Source: Macrocybe gigantea (lineage: Eukaryota > Basidiomycota > Agaricomycetes > Agaricales > Callistosporiaceae). From it: a DNA stretch of 64,000 nucleotides. The stretch spans positions 1 to 64,000 of the forward strand of contig SJRY01000232.1 of assembly GCA_011319805.1 (NCBI GenBank). Direction: 5' to 3'. Shown here piece by piece: positions 13,194 through 24,321 of the stretch. The translations under genes and the position numbers were made by a program. Within the stretch, counting starts at the first letter, position 1. Each line of letters starts with the position of its first letter. A model generated the notes under the pieces. The model worked only from the letters and a program-made list of their open reading frames with translations. It ran no database searches and was not told where the DNA came from.

Positions 13194-14489
13194 TTCTGCA
13201 ATCAGAAAACTAAGAATCAACGCCAACTCATATGATTTCCAAAGGTCGAAAATATGATTATATAATTGGTCACATGCACAGGACATTTTCATCTAGTTCA
13301 CGTGATACAAAATATAGGTAAAGTAACCCTCCGCGTCTGCCAGAAAGGAATAGAAAGAAAGGAAAAGCCCCATGACCGACGATGTAGGCATCGTACTCTA
13401 GGGTCGTTTGGTGCAAATTTGTAAAAGAGAACCGTATGACCGACGATGTAGGCATCGCGCTCTAGGGTCATTCGGCAGAACGAAATGAAAAGAAACAAAA
13501 AAGAAAGGAAAATAAGCGGCGAATGAAGCTACCGCCGAAAGACAAAAAAGAAAAAGGAAGAATAGAAAACAGACCGAATGTCATTCTCCTCCGACTCTTT
13601 TCCCGCTCGAGCATGTCTAGCCATAAGGGTGCGGACCTGATTGTGAACAAATATCAGTTAGAAAGAGATTCGGTTCATGACTGTACGTAGAACGCGATTC
13701 ACCTTAGTAGCGATGGGACAGTTCGTCGAATGCCCGGGTGGCGTAAGAGATGAACTCCCAGAACATGTTGAGAGGGAACGTCTGGCGTCAGCATGCGTAG
13801 GCAGCGTATAAAATGGATGCGGTCAGGCGAAGTTCTAGGGATAAAGATCAAAAAGCCTACCGAATGAACCGTCAATACAAGTCCAGGTCGTAGCGTCCGG
13901 CGATTGGCACGAAGAGACAATGGGAGCGCGGGTCTTGATCCAAATAATCGTCGAGATCGAAGACGTCCAGTCATTCAATCAAGGACAGACGTCAAGTCAT
14001 GTCCTGGAAGCAACCCGACATCCAGTCAGGGTTGCTGTCCCAACGATAGGCGAGGAGAGGGGAGCGGAAGAGAAGCGGGAGAGGGGAGGGAGCGAGGGGA
14101 GCGGAGAGCTGGAGAGCGGAAGGGAGGGAAGGAGGAATGACGGAACGGAGGTAGGAGGGACTTGGCCAAATTTCGTCAAGTCGGTGCAAACAAAGGACGC
14201 GCTGCTGACAAAGAGTGCAAACAACGCAACACAAACGCCCGGCCGACCGACTCAATCTTATCTTCCTCCTCCTCCGCTTCTCGTCGCCTCTTTCTTGCCT
14301 CCTCGTCGCCTTCTCGCCGCCTCATTGTTCTCGCCTCAACCCTCGGTGCCCAAGTAAGTCCTCCCCCCTTCTCTTTTCCCTTTCCCTCCCTCCGACGTTT
14401 AGGCGAGCTCGGGCTGACTTGAAGTCGCTCGAGCTCGTCTTTGACGGTCCTGACATGTTGTCGGACTGTCTGCTAGTATGACTTGACGT

Positions 14490-15370
14490 CTACTAGCCGT
14501 CGTTGACGCTCATTTCCTTCACGTCCGGTATCGCCTTGCCATCGCTATCCGTCGTCGATGGCTGCCCCTTCTATTCCCGTATCGTCCTGCCGTTCTTGTC
14601 CGTCATCGACGGTCGTTCCTTCCACGTCCCATCCGCCTTGGTATTGCTAACCGTCGCCGACTCCCGCCATCGCCCTGACCTCTTCAATACCGTATCACCT
14701 CACCGTTGTTGACGTCTGCCTCTTCCGCACCCATATCGCCTTGATATGCTGTCCGTCGCCGACGCCCGCCTTTCGTCATCGCCCCGACCGCTTCTTTACC
14801 GTATCGTTCCGCTGTTACCGTCCGTCTTTGACGCCTGCCTTCTCCACATACGTATTGCCTTGGCATCTTCCATCATCACCTCGACTGTATCATCCCGCCA
14901 TTGCCGTCCGTCATTGACGCCTCCCTCTTCCAAACCTGAACTGTCTTGCCACCCTCCGCCATCGCCTCGACCTCTTCTCTACCGCATCACCCCACCGTTA
15001 CTGTCCGTCGTCCACGCCCGCCTTTTCTACATATGTAGTTGCCGTCTTTCATCATCACCCTGGCAGCTGTTGCCTTCCGTCATTGACGCCCGCCTTTTCC
15101 ACACACTTATTGCCTTGCCGCCATCTTCCGTCATTGACGCCCACCTCTTCCACACCTGATTTGCCTTGTCACTGCCCTCCGTCATCCCCTCGACGTCTTC
15201 TACACACGTGTCACCTTGCCACCGTCTTCCATCGTCGCCTTGGCTGCTCTGGCCATCCGTCGTTGACGCCCGCCCCTCCACCTCTGCATTGCCTTGCTGC
15301 CATCTTCCGTTATCGCTCGCCCTTGTCGTCCGTCATTGACGGTCGTTTTCTCCACGTCCGATCATGACTG
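14490..15370 (+). repeat. CCGTC-NNN-GACGCC minisatellite, copy A
   Basis: About 13 imperfect units of 50-90 bp each begin with a core like CCGTCATTGACGCCCGCC, followed by a pyrimidine-rich stretch (CTCTTCCACACC or similar). The core is nearly palindromic. It lies in the presumed promoter or 5' leader of the truncated gene copy at 15617. Confidence 0.85.
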
Positions 15371-15616
15371 CCTCTCAACTCTTTATACCCATATGACCCT
15401 GCTATCTTTGTCCGTCACATCTTCTCAGACGGTAGCGCAGTTCTTTTTCTTTTTGGTGAGTCTGTGATTGTCTTGATCAATTCTGCAGAACTAATCGCCT
15501 TTTTGTTTTGTTTGGACAACCTGTCAATCCTACAAAGACGAAGCCTCCGCAATCGGTGAGTAAATCTCTTCGTTTGACTGCTATTATTGTACAATATCTC
15601 ACAATCCTTCTCAGAA

Positions 15617-15720
15617 ATGTCGCAAAATGATATCGACCTCTTGGGCGGCTAAGGCTTATACAGCACGCCAATTAACCGCTCCCTACTAACCTCTCAATGC
15701 TTATGATAAAAAAGTCGCGG
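15617..15720 (+). pseudogene. 5' fragment of the unknown gene at 18580
   Basis: The sequence from ATGATATCGACCTCTTGG onward matches the start of the gene at 18580, but similarity fades after roughly 100 bp and the frame stops at TAA. Upstream, this copy keeps an apparent leader intron (GTGAGTAA donor at about 15556, CTCAG acceptor at about 15616) that copy B has lost by deletion. Confidence 0.6.
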
Positions 15721-16260
15721 CTTGTATTGGAGTTACATTAGTGCGTTGGTGGCGCTCGTTCTCTTCGCTATTCTAAGGTCCTTGTACCTCAGCGTGAGTC
15801 CTCAAATATCATCTGCAGCCCCGTCTCAAACGTTTTGGCATTCACTCTCAAACTAGTTCGGCCCTAACTCCTTGGTTCTATCTCTCGGATGCCACTGCCT
15901 AACTTACGTGGATACGTCCGCTACGCAACTACCTAAGACATCTTCGACTGCCCTAGGCAAATCCCAACCATCTGTTTTGTTGATAATGGTACTGTACCGT
16001 AACTGTTACTGTTTAATAGTCTACTGGTAGGTTGATTAAGATTTATGGCCGAATCAAAACTGTCAGTAATCCTCTGATATTTAGTATTGTCCTTGACGAC
16101 CTGTTGCTATGCATTGTCATAAAACCGTACCGATTTCCTTGCTGCCGAATAAAGTATGCGCTTGAATTCGAATGCCCGCATCGATTATATATATAGTTCT
16201 CGCAAGATAATATTTCGTGATAAATCGGATGGATTATCATCTACAACTTGACTATAAGCA
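15721..16260. other. No gene seen
   Basis: AT-rich sequence between the truncated gene copy and the relic at 16261. No open frame with recognisable protein and no clear repeat unit. Confidence 0.4.
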
Positions 16261-16520
16261 ATATGTGAATAGACGCAGCAAAATAAATTAATCGTCGCTG
16301 CTTAGTCGTCAGTTGGACTGTTTCAAATGCAAAGTCAGAGAATGCTTACTTGTTCGAAATCCGGATAGGCTTGGTGTTCGCAGGAATATGAGGAGCCGGA
16401 CCTCTTGAACCTAGTGAAAGACGAGTAAATGCCGCCATTAGATCATTTACTTGTCACGAGTTTGGTGTCGATAAGGAAGGAAAAGATGCTGATCATGAAG
16501 CGCTTTATCCCAGTCAACCG
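16261..16520 (-). pseudogene. 3' relic of the family at 89-2705
   Basis: The plus strand at 16261-16440 aligns with 1-180, including TACTTGTTCGAAATCC and CCTCTTGAACCTAGTG. The piece at 16456-16520 aligns with 357-410. Only the last part of the coding sequence survives, with the middle deleted. It abuts repeat block B. Confidence 0.7.
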
Positions 16521-18640
16521 GAATCAGAAAATCAACGCCAACTCGTATGTTTTCCAAAAGTCTAATATAGGATTATGTAATAGATCACATGCACAGGACA
16601 TTTTCATCTCGTTCACGTGAAACGCAATACCGACGCGGCAAAGTAAAAGAAACTGCCAGTCTATTGGAACAGAAAAGGAAAAGGCCTCACGACCAACTAT
16701 GGAGAAATCGTGCTCTAAGGTCATTCGGCAGAACGATATAAAAAGAAACCAAAAAGAGAAGGAAAAAAAGATCTGGGTCACGACTGTATGTAGAACTGCG
16801 ATTCACCTTAATAGCGATAGAACAGTTCGTCGAATGCCCGGGTGGCGTAAGAGATGAACTCCCAGAACGTTGAGGGGAAAGTCTGGCGTTAGCATGCGTA
16901 GGCAGCGTATAAAATGGATGCGGTCAGGCGAAGTTCTAGGGATAAAGATCGAAGAGCTTACCGAATGAACTGTCAATACAAGTCCAGGTCGTAGCGTCCG
17001 GCGATTAGCACGAGGAGACAACGGGAGTGCGGGTCTTGATCCAGATGATCGTCGAGATCGAAGACGTCCAGTCATTCAATCAAGGACAGACGTCAAGTCA
17101 TGTCCTGGAAGCAACCCGACATCAAGTCAGGGTTGCTGTCCTAACGATAGGCGCGGTGAGGTGAGCAGAAGAGAAGCGGGAGGGGAGGGGAGGAGCGAGG
17201 AGGAGCGGGGAGAGCGGGAGAGCGGAAGGGAAGACGGATGACGGAACGGAGGTAGGAGGGACTTGGCCAAATTTCGTCAAGTCGGTGCAAACAAAGGACG
17301 CGCTGCTGACAAAGAGTGCAAACAACGCAACACAAACGCCCGGCCGACCGACTCAATCTTATCTTCCTCCTCCTCCGCTTCTCGTCGCCTCTTTCTTGCC
17401 TCCTCGTCGCCTTCTCGCCGCCTCATTGTTCTCGCCTCAACCCTCGGTGCCCAAGTAAGTCCTCCCCCCTTCTCTTTTCCCTTTCCCTCCCTCCGACGTT
17501 TAGGCGAGCTCGGGCTGACTTGAAGTCGCTCGAGCTCGTCTTTGACGGTCCTGACATGTTGTCGGACTGTCTGCTGGTATGACTTGACGTCTACTAGCCG
17601 TCGTTGACGCTCATTTCCTTCACGTCCGGTATCCTTGCCATCGCTATCCGTCGTCGATGGCCGCCCCTTCTATTCCCGTATCGTCCTGCCGTTCTTGTCC
17701 GTCATTGACGGTTGTTTCTTTCATGGTCCCATCCGCCTTGCTATCCGTCACCGACGCTCGCCTTTCGTCATCGCCGCGCCCTCTTCTATACCGGTCTCGC
17801 CATCCATTGTTGACGCCTGCCTCTTCCGCACCCATATCGCCTTGCCGCCATCACTTCGACTGCATCATCCCACCTTGCCGTCCGTCATTGACGCCCGCCT
17901 CTTCCACACCTGCCACTCTCCACCATCACCTCGATTTCTTCTATACCGTATCGCCTCACCGTTCCGTCCGTCGTCGACGCCCGCCTTTTCCACATACGTC
18001 TTGCCTTGCTGCCATCTTCCATCATCGCCCTGGCTTCCGTTGCCTTCCGTCATTGACGCCCGCCTCTTTCTCATTCACGTTGCCTTGCCACCACCCTCCG
18101 TCGTCACCTTGACTGTATCATCCCACCTTTGCCGTCCGTCCTTGATGCCCACCTCTTGCACACCTGAATTGTCTTGCCACTCCCCTCCGTCTTCGACGCC
18201 CGCTTCTTCTACGCACGTCTTGCCTTGCCACCATCTCCCATCATTGCCTTGGCTGCTCTGGCCGTCCGTCGTTGACGCCTGCCCGTCCACCTCTGCATTG
18301 CCTTGCTGCCATCCTAACCGTTATCTCGTCCGTCATTGACGGTCATTTTCTCCACGTCCGATCATGCCTCCCTCTCAACTCTTTGTACTCATATGACCCT
18401 GCTGTCCTTGTCCGTCACTGACGGCCGTGTCTTCTCAGACGGTAGTGCAGTTCTTTTTTTTTGGTGAGTCTACGATTCTCTTGATCAATTCTGTACAACT
18501 AATCGCCTTTTTTCTCTTGGATTACTGTCAATTTTACAAAGATAGAGCCTCCTACAATCCTCTTCAGAAATGTTGCAAAATGATATCGACCTCTTGGGTG
18601 GAAAAAACTTATACAGTATGCCAACAATCGTCCCTTAGTA
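16520..18640. repeat. Segmental duplication, copy B
   Basis: Second copy of the block at 13205-15720, in the same orientation, with repeat E at about 16585 and a shorter version of the GATGTAGGCATCG part (near 16690). It runs without a break into the unknown gene at 18580, suggesting that the block is the natural upstream region of that gene and that copy A is a truncated duplicate. Confidence 0.85.
17590..18360 (+). repeat. CCGTC-NNN-GACGCC minisatellite, copy B
   Basis: About a dozen imperfect units with the same core as copy A (for example CCGTCATTGACGCCCGCC near 17880 and 18046). The order of units differs from copy A, as expected when a minisatellite gains and loses units after duplication. 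A 234-residue open frame across it is composition-driven. Confidence 0.85.
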
Positions 18641-20674
18641 ATACTCTTCTGATGACATTTCCAGAACCTCTCAATGCTTATGATGGAAAAGTTGCGGCTT
18701 TTGTTGGAGGAGGGCGATTTGTATGCACAACACCTAATCAGAATCTAATATACCGCCCGCAATTGGAGAACATTGATGTCTCCCTTGGCAAAGACTTTCG
18801 TTTTGGTTTCAATGACTATACTCTTTGGCCCCAGCCTTGGGTCCGGCCGTATCCTCATCTTGGTGCGATCCCCAAAAAACCATTAAATTCAAATGATCCG
18901 CTGTCCATCATGTGGTGGGATCCTACCCCTGCCGACTTCTTGCCTTTAACGGGTGGCCTTGTGAATGGCCTCGGCCAACTTGTGAAAACGAAATTCGATG
19001 TTTTTGAAGGGATGGAACGGGAGATGCAGCGTCGCATCGGACAATATAAGTCATCTACACCAGATCCGAACACTTTCCTTCTTACTCTAGAGCGCACAAT
19101 GCATTACGCATGCGTTCGCCTCGGCTCTCTCTACACAACATATGAACAGATGCGATTCGGCGTAACGGACTTTCAACGCCACTACCTCGAAATGCACGGG
19201 CTTTTGGATTACCTTCAAATCTACAAGCCTCGAATGGACGGTAGACTCCCTCCCGCAACGGATATTGCTAACTGTATTGGTGCTTTCACAAACATTGTCC
19301 GCACCGCCGAAGACTTGTTCACCGCTGGACTGCCAGTCTGGCTTATTCGGGAAACAAAACTCTTCGCGTCAACTGGGTTCAACTGCAATATCTGGGAAGT
19401 TGTCCCTGTTTCATATGCGCCTAGTCTGATTTGCGTCGAACCCCATAATCCGCCCTTTCCGACCATCTATTCTGGCAGCTCAATGAGCCCCCACAAACAC
19501 GAGGCTATCCATCTTTACTGTCGACAATGGCTGACATACCAGGATGCGTTCGGAGATAACCTTGCTCCTTCTGCAAACGATACATCCTCTCAGTCATCCG
19601 GTACTCTAGCAACTCATCCCCGCAATGCGTTCTCTTTCCAGTCCCACCCCTCCTCAACTATCACGACAGAGCAGAGACAAAATATAGTGAAGGAAACCTA
19701 TCGTAAAGACTTCTTTTGCTCTTGCGAATTTATTTCTGACGTAAATCTCTAGCGTCCAAGTCTCAGAAATCTCAAACGGGTGGACGCGATTCTTTTTCCC
19801 CTCTCGAGAATGCCCTCGCACCCTTTTCTATTTCGGCATGGAGCTCTGCCCTTCGACAGGTCGTTCGGCCTATTCAATCTAAATCCAAGACAGCCCACTA
19901 CACTTTTCCCGATGGCGGTCTTTTGATTAGCAGCACGAAAGACGAGAGAAAGGCTAAGTTTATCACGTCTTGGTTACGAGCGCGTCATTTCTGGCTCATG
20001 CGCATCAAGACAGAGAAGCACTTGGCCATGTCAAGTCAATCATGGCGTGACTTTCTGGCCACGGGTCTTAAAATAGATGTCCAAGGAGATTCGCGAGGAG
20101 CTAAACACTACCGAGCTATGGTGGATACTATGCTACCGAAGTCCGGAAGCTTTGGCGAACAACTCCTCCAAGCCCGCAACAGCTATGGCGAACCTATCAT
20201 GTGGCAAGGTGCCGAGTATCTGCCAGAGCGACTACCGCCTGTTCGCGTCATTCAAGAGATCGTCTGGGAGCTTTACGAGCTCAACTTTGCCCACGAATTT
20301 TTCTCCTTGGATCTTCGCGCCTGCGTGGACTTCAACACATCAAATGCAGGTCATCGTTTCTCCCGTCAGGAACTCATTTCGGACTGCTTCGTGCATAATC
20401 CGTTTATATTGCCCATCATTCCCGATCAAATCAAGGCCTCGCCGCTAATAACATTAGGGATCGACTTCCATACATCATCGCTATGAGCCGTATCCTCCGA
20501 TCGTGGAGAGGGTCTCCCTCCATATTTGTCTTATCAAACCGATCTCCTCGGGACATTTCTGATGAGCAGGCAATTGAGCTGGAGTTCACGGTAGCAAAGT
20601 TTTATACGCAGACCTTTTACGATTATTTCGGACGTGCCGCTCAAATACCTCACCGCCTCTATCCGACTAATTAG
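18580..20674 (+). pseudogene. Agaricomycete protein of unknown function, interrupted
   Basis: From the ATG at 18580 (MISTSWVEKTYT) one frame runs through FVGGGRFVCTTPNQN, LWPQPWVRPYPHLG, FPTIYSGSSMSPHKHEAI and RQWLTYQDAFGDN to a TAG at 19750. A second piece (19800-20485) continues with PLENALAPFSISAW, TKDERKAKFITSWL and QEIVWELYELNFAHEFFSLD, and a third (20486-20674) ends FYDYFGRAAQIPHRLYPTN. These are collinear parts of one family I associate with Agaricomycetes; no function is known to me and no enzyme motif is visible. The breaks near 19750 and 20400-20490 could not be explained by introns, so I call it a pseudogene. The repeat-rich block B forms its 5' side. Confidence 0.5.
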
Positions 20675-20826
20675 ATACGAACGGACAACGCCTGTATTAC
20701 AACATCCCTCCCCTGCCGACGAATGAAAAAAAAAACCTTTGCCTCATTTCTGTAATACGTGAAGCGTGTCCGAGAAAGCCTGCAAATGTGACGATCACAT
20801 ATTGATTGATAGATTCATTTCAAAAA

Positions 20827-20960
20827 AGAGAAGGCGGCTTTCTAGGGACTTGAACCATGTGTTGATCAGGGAGCGATTGCTCGGCAGCGTCTACGACGCT
20901 GCCATGCAGTGCGCTCCAAGATCAACACATGGTTCAAGCCCTATAAAGCCGCCTTCTTTT
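20827..20960. repeat. Long near-perfect hairpin (134 nt)
   Basis: The left arm 20827-20867 (containing GGACTTGAACCATGTGTTGATC) pairs with the right arm 20920-20960 with only a few mismatches. Between them GGAGCG pairs with CGCTCC, and GGCAGCGTC-TAC-GACGCTGCC forms a perfect 9 bp stem with a 3 nt loop. Almost the whole segment therefore folds into one stem. The arms contain GGTTCAAGTCC and GGTTCAAGCCC, which match the tRNA B-box, so it may derive from an inverted pair of tRNA-related pieces. Confidence 0.85.
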
Positions 20961-21255
20961 GCTGGCTAGTCCGGGACTCAACGACGCCCAATCTCTTCCA
21001 ATGCAAAGCGCAAGTGCATTGCACCTTGATTATATCAATATCGCTCACTTTTTCTATCTTTAGAACCGCCGTCAAGCTGATAGCTCCCCCGATGCAAAAC
21101 CCTCCCATAAGAAAAAACAAAAACTCGAGCTTGCGGTATTTTTTTTATTATTATTATTGCGCATACGTACTAATATTAATCAATTTCTAGCCATACGAAG
21201 ATGACCAGGCTGTTCCTCCCCCATTTTTATTGACGGTATTCCAACGGATCCGCTA

Positions 21256-22627
21256 ATGTCGAACACTGGCTCTACTCGGAGTGAAAACGTCCGTCTAAAA
21301 GAGACGATCGCACGAGCTAAGAGAAGAGCTCTCAATTTTCTAAAATATTCGGACAAGTATCGCTTACCATTTACGTTGGAAGAGCTTCGGAATATTTCCA
21401 AAGATCGGCGTACTAAAGATCAACTGCAGGATCATTGCGTATCTCTTCTGGCAGCGGACGTCCCTTCGCGACCATTTTCCGCTCAATATTATGATGCCAG
21501 CGGGCGGCCAATTTTTTTTTACCTCGGCGATCGGTTGAAGACAGACATTCAAGTCAGTCTTGAGCTCGTAGAGGAGGATGCGGCGAATAATATCCAACGC
21601 AACTTTGACGCTCAGCTAACGGAGCGTTCTCTAGCAAGATTAGAAGCGGAGGAGGTTAACGACAAATCAAAATCTGACACAGAGAGGAATATTCTTCATG
21701 ACGGTTTGACGGTCACTTCTCTTTTATCTATTTATTAATGCTTAACACTAATGAGGAATTTTTTTAGAGCAATCTACTAGAAAGTTATGCCGAACAAATG
21801 CAGAAATTATTTTCTCACATACAACCAACTCTGAACCAACCCGAAAAGCGCCATGAATGGGACCTGGATGACGAAAACCCGCGGATCAATAGGTATACGG
21901 ATACAGAGACAATGGAAAACATGAAGGAGCGAAAAGGTCTCATGCACCTCGTACACGCTTGGACTCAGCGAGGCAAAGAGAATCAGGTAAGCCCAATATT
22001 AACATCAAAAAAAAAACTACTAACGAATTCGACAGGGATTGTACCTGTGTTCGCTTTTTACTAAGAGTGGCATCTCAACCATGGCTATCGTTCAATACTA
22101 TCGATTAACACGACCAACCGCTCTTGTTCTCGCAACGATGTTCGAAGTTCTCTTTCCTGGAGTCTACGAAGAATACAAGAAAGCGTTCGAGGCGGGCGTC
22201 TGGTATTCAGAAGATCCCGGTCCATGGTTAGGCCGCGCATTAATATTCAAGCTTCAAGGCGATCTTCATATAGACGACCGAGATATTGGTCCTTCAGCCT
22301 GTTTTCCGTGCGGCAATTTTAGAGGAGGTGAAATGGTCGTACCTCAGTTTAACATCAAGTTTTCGTAAGTCATAATTTTAATAATTTAGTCTAATTATTT
22401 ACAAAGGACTTAGGTATCGTCCTGGGCATGTTTGCCTTTTTTATGCAGCAGACATATACCATGAAGTTGCGCCATTTGAAATGCCAATGAGGGAGAGTGA
22501 TGATACATTGACGCCTGGGCGTATGAGCTCGGTTTTTTTCTTTCCAGAGCGCAGCTTTGAGATCTTGCGGGATAAGCCAAAGGGATGGGGCAAAGAGACA
22601 GGCTATGGTATGAATGAACATGTATAA
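21256..22627 (+). CDS. TET/JBP-like 2-oxoglutarate/Fe(II) dioxygenase
   Basis: Four exons (21256-21711, 21768-21986, 22036-22364, 22414-22627) give 405 residues in an unbroken frame. The N-terminal half is basic and helical (ETIARAKRRALNFLKYSDK). The C-terminal double-stranded beta-helix has LHIDDRDIGPSACFPCGNF with iron ligands H303 and D305, then GGEMVVPQFNIKFSYRPGH, distal H351 in AADIYHEVAPF, and R371 (TPGRMSSVFFF), which would bind 2-oxoglutarate. This pattern is that of the fungal TET/JBP-type family, thought to oxidise 5-methylcytosine and often linked to transposons. All key residues are present, unlike most neighbours. The first intron uses a weak GTCACT donor. An extra 5' exon around 21060-21250 (PYEDDQAVPPPFLL) is possible, so the start is not certain. 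Confidence 0.75.
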
Positions 22628-22724
22628 ATAAAAATACAAGGCGTTATAGAGGGACATAAATTGAGCAAAGAGTAATGACTTGAATCTGAGGGCGTCTAGG
22701 ACGGACAAGATTTGAGCAAAATAT

Positions 22725-23305
22725 AAAAATGTCATGAGTGGGACTTGAACTCAAGGCCTCCCATAACTATTCTATCAAGAGCGTCTTAGATGCCATGGAT
22801 CATGTGACTACCATGGCATCAGAAATTCATGGCCTCGCAGACGCCATTGATTTCCAGTGCCATGGCAGTCACATGATCCATGTTGCCTGCAAGGCCATGG
22901 AGCATCAGAAATCCAAGGCCTCTTAGACGCCATGGATCACATGACTGCCATGGCACCTGAAATCAATGGCGTCTATGAGGCCACAGATTCAAGCATGCTA
23001 TGCAAGTCATCAAGTCAAATCACAGGCGTCTAAGACGGCCACCAAAATGTGTGAGCAAATGTAAGTCAAAGTAATGGCAGGGAAGCCAAGGTAACGCAGA
23101 GTAACAGAAAGTCATGAAGCAGACGTACTGCCAGAAAAGCTGTTTAGCAGTAAAAAGTACATGTTCTAGCTCATCCTAGCTACAGGAACCACTCATCCTA
23201 GCTCATCCTAGCTCATCCTAGCCATCCAAAAGGCCCATCCTAGCTCACCCTAGTGGCCAGAATTTTCCACCCTAGTCCACCCTAGCAAGTCTTAATAACC
23301 CTATA
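22725..23305. repeat. Inverted-repeat element, copy 1, with tRNA-like head
   Basis: Near 22738 the minus strand contains GAGTTCAAGTCC, a B-box-like match. Alternating GGCCTCNTAGACGCCAT and ATGGCGTCTATGAGGCC arms follow (22785-23040). A 3' part with AAGCTGTTTAGCAGTAAAAAG and repeats of TCATCCTAGC ends at CAAGTCTTAATAACC (about 23304). From about 22860 on, the block is nearly identical to 30965-31424. No protein is encoded. It may be a SINE-like element. Confidence 0.7.
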
Positions 23306-24080
23306 CTTATACTTATACTTATACTTATACGGGTTTAATATTTAAAATCGCCTTTTTCGGACTTGGGTTCAATCTAACAGTTTTATTCCTATTATGGCTA
23401 TAATTTATCCAAATATATATAAATATGATACAATATTGACACATGCTTTTATTTGTTGCACTATATTTGTATTTTACCCTTTATGGTAATTGTCCAATTT
23501 CCACATCACAGTCAGGGTTCTAACTTAGTCAAGATCCAAAAATCTCAACCTTACCAATCATATTATATTTCCTTTTCAAACAAATTCTCTTAGCATATGA
23601 CTTTCACTCACGCTATCTTAACGTAAATGTTTAGCTATATTCTTTCCAATCTTTCTACCTTACAACTACTATGCCAGCTACTCCTCCAACTCATTGTAAA
23701 TAGCTCCAATATTCATCCCTATTCCTTTTATTTAATCTCATTCCATAACCAGGCTCTTCTAGACATTCAGCAAAGCGCTTACATATTAATTCACCCTCTG
23801 ATACTGATGCTACTTCATCAACTAATTCGTTTTCGAACACCTGGCCAAATTCAAAACCTATAAGGTGGCTACACAATCAAAGTTAGTACAAACTTTCTCT
23901 ATTTCCCATTCTTACTCCATCTAACCGTCCCTAGTTCAAAATAGTTGGCCTGTTTTTCCGCAACTCTAAGATTTCCCTAACAACTGGCCAGGCAATAATG
24001 AGAGTCAAGACTTAGCACCACATTCTCAATATGTTATTCATTATTTCAATAATAATCTAAGTTATCTACCCCCATCCTCA
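23306..24080. other. AT-rich spacer with a short microsatellite
   Basis: It begins with five ACTTAT-type hexamers (23308-23336). The rest is AT-rich with no recognisable gene or repeat. Confidence 0.4.
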
Positions 24081-24321
24081 TCCTACCCATCATAGTTCTG
24101 AGCATGATCACCATATGACTCGTGACATTCAAGGCACGGGAGGAGAGGCATCGCAATGCTGTTGGTGCACTGATAGCCTGGAGCAAAGCATGTGGCAGAC
24201 GATGCATCGCTGAGCATGCGATGGTGGGTGGAATCGACCTCCGTCGGGCTCAAGTTGGACGACTGAGTCCTGGTCTGCATCGCCTCGACGAGTCGTCAAT
24301 GGCCGGCTTTGCGGGATCGTC

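Larger units (their letters stand above)
13205..15720. repeat. Segmental duplication, copy A
   Basis: This block matches 16520-18640 in order. It starts with AATCAACGCCAACTC and the short repeat E (CACATGCACAGGACATTTTC at about 13272). Copies of a 30 bp motif around GATGTAGGCATCG follow (13380, 13443), then a segment with GTCGAATGCCCGGGTGGCG, a purine-rich stretch, a pyrimidine-rich stretch and a minisatellite. It ends in the first codons of the gene whose full copy is at 18580. Parts such as 14162-14500 are nearly identical to 17263-17600, so the duplication is recent relative to most local decay. Long open frames in it come from repeat composition. Confidence 0.85.

Noticed and set aside
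14746..15159. Long open frames in the minisatellite of block A (also 17635-18339 in block B)
   Set aside because: Repeat units lack stops by composition, both strands are open, and no domain or intron pattern is present.
14490..18360. Regularly spaced repeats as a CRISPR array
   Set aside because: Eukaryotic context, unequal spacing, imperfect repeats and no cas genes.
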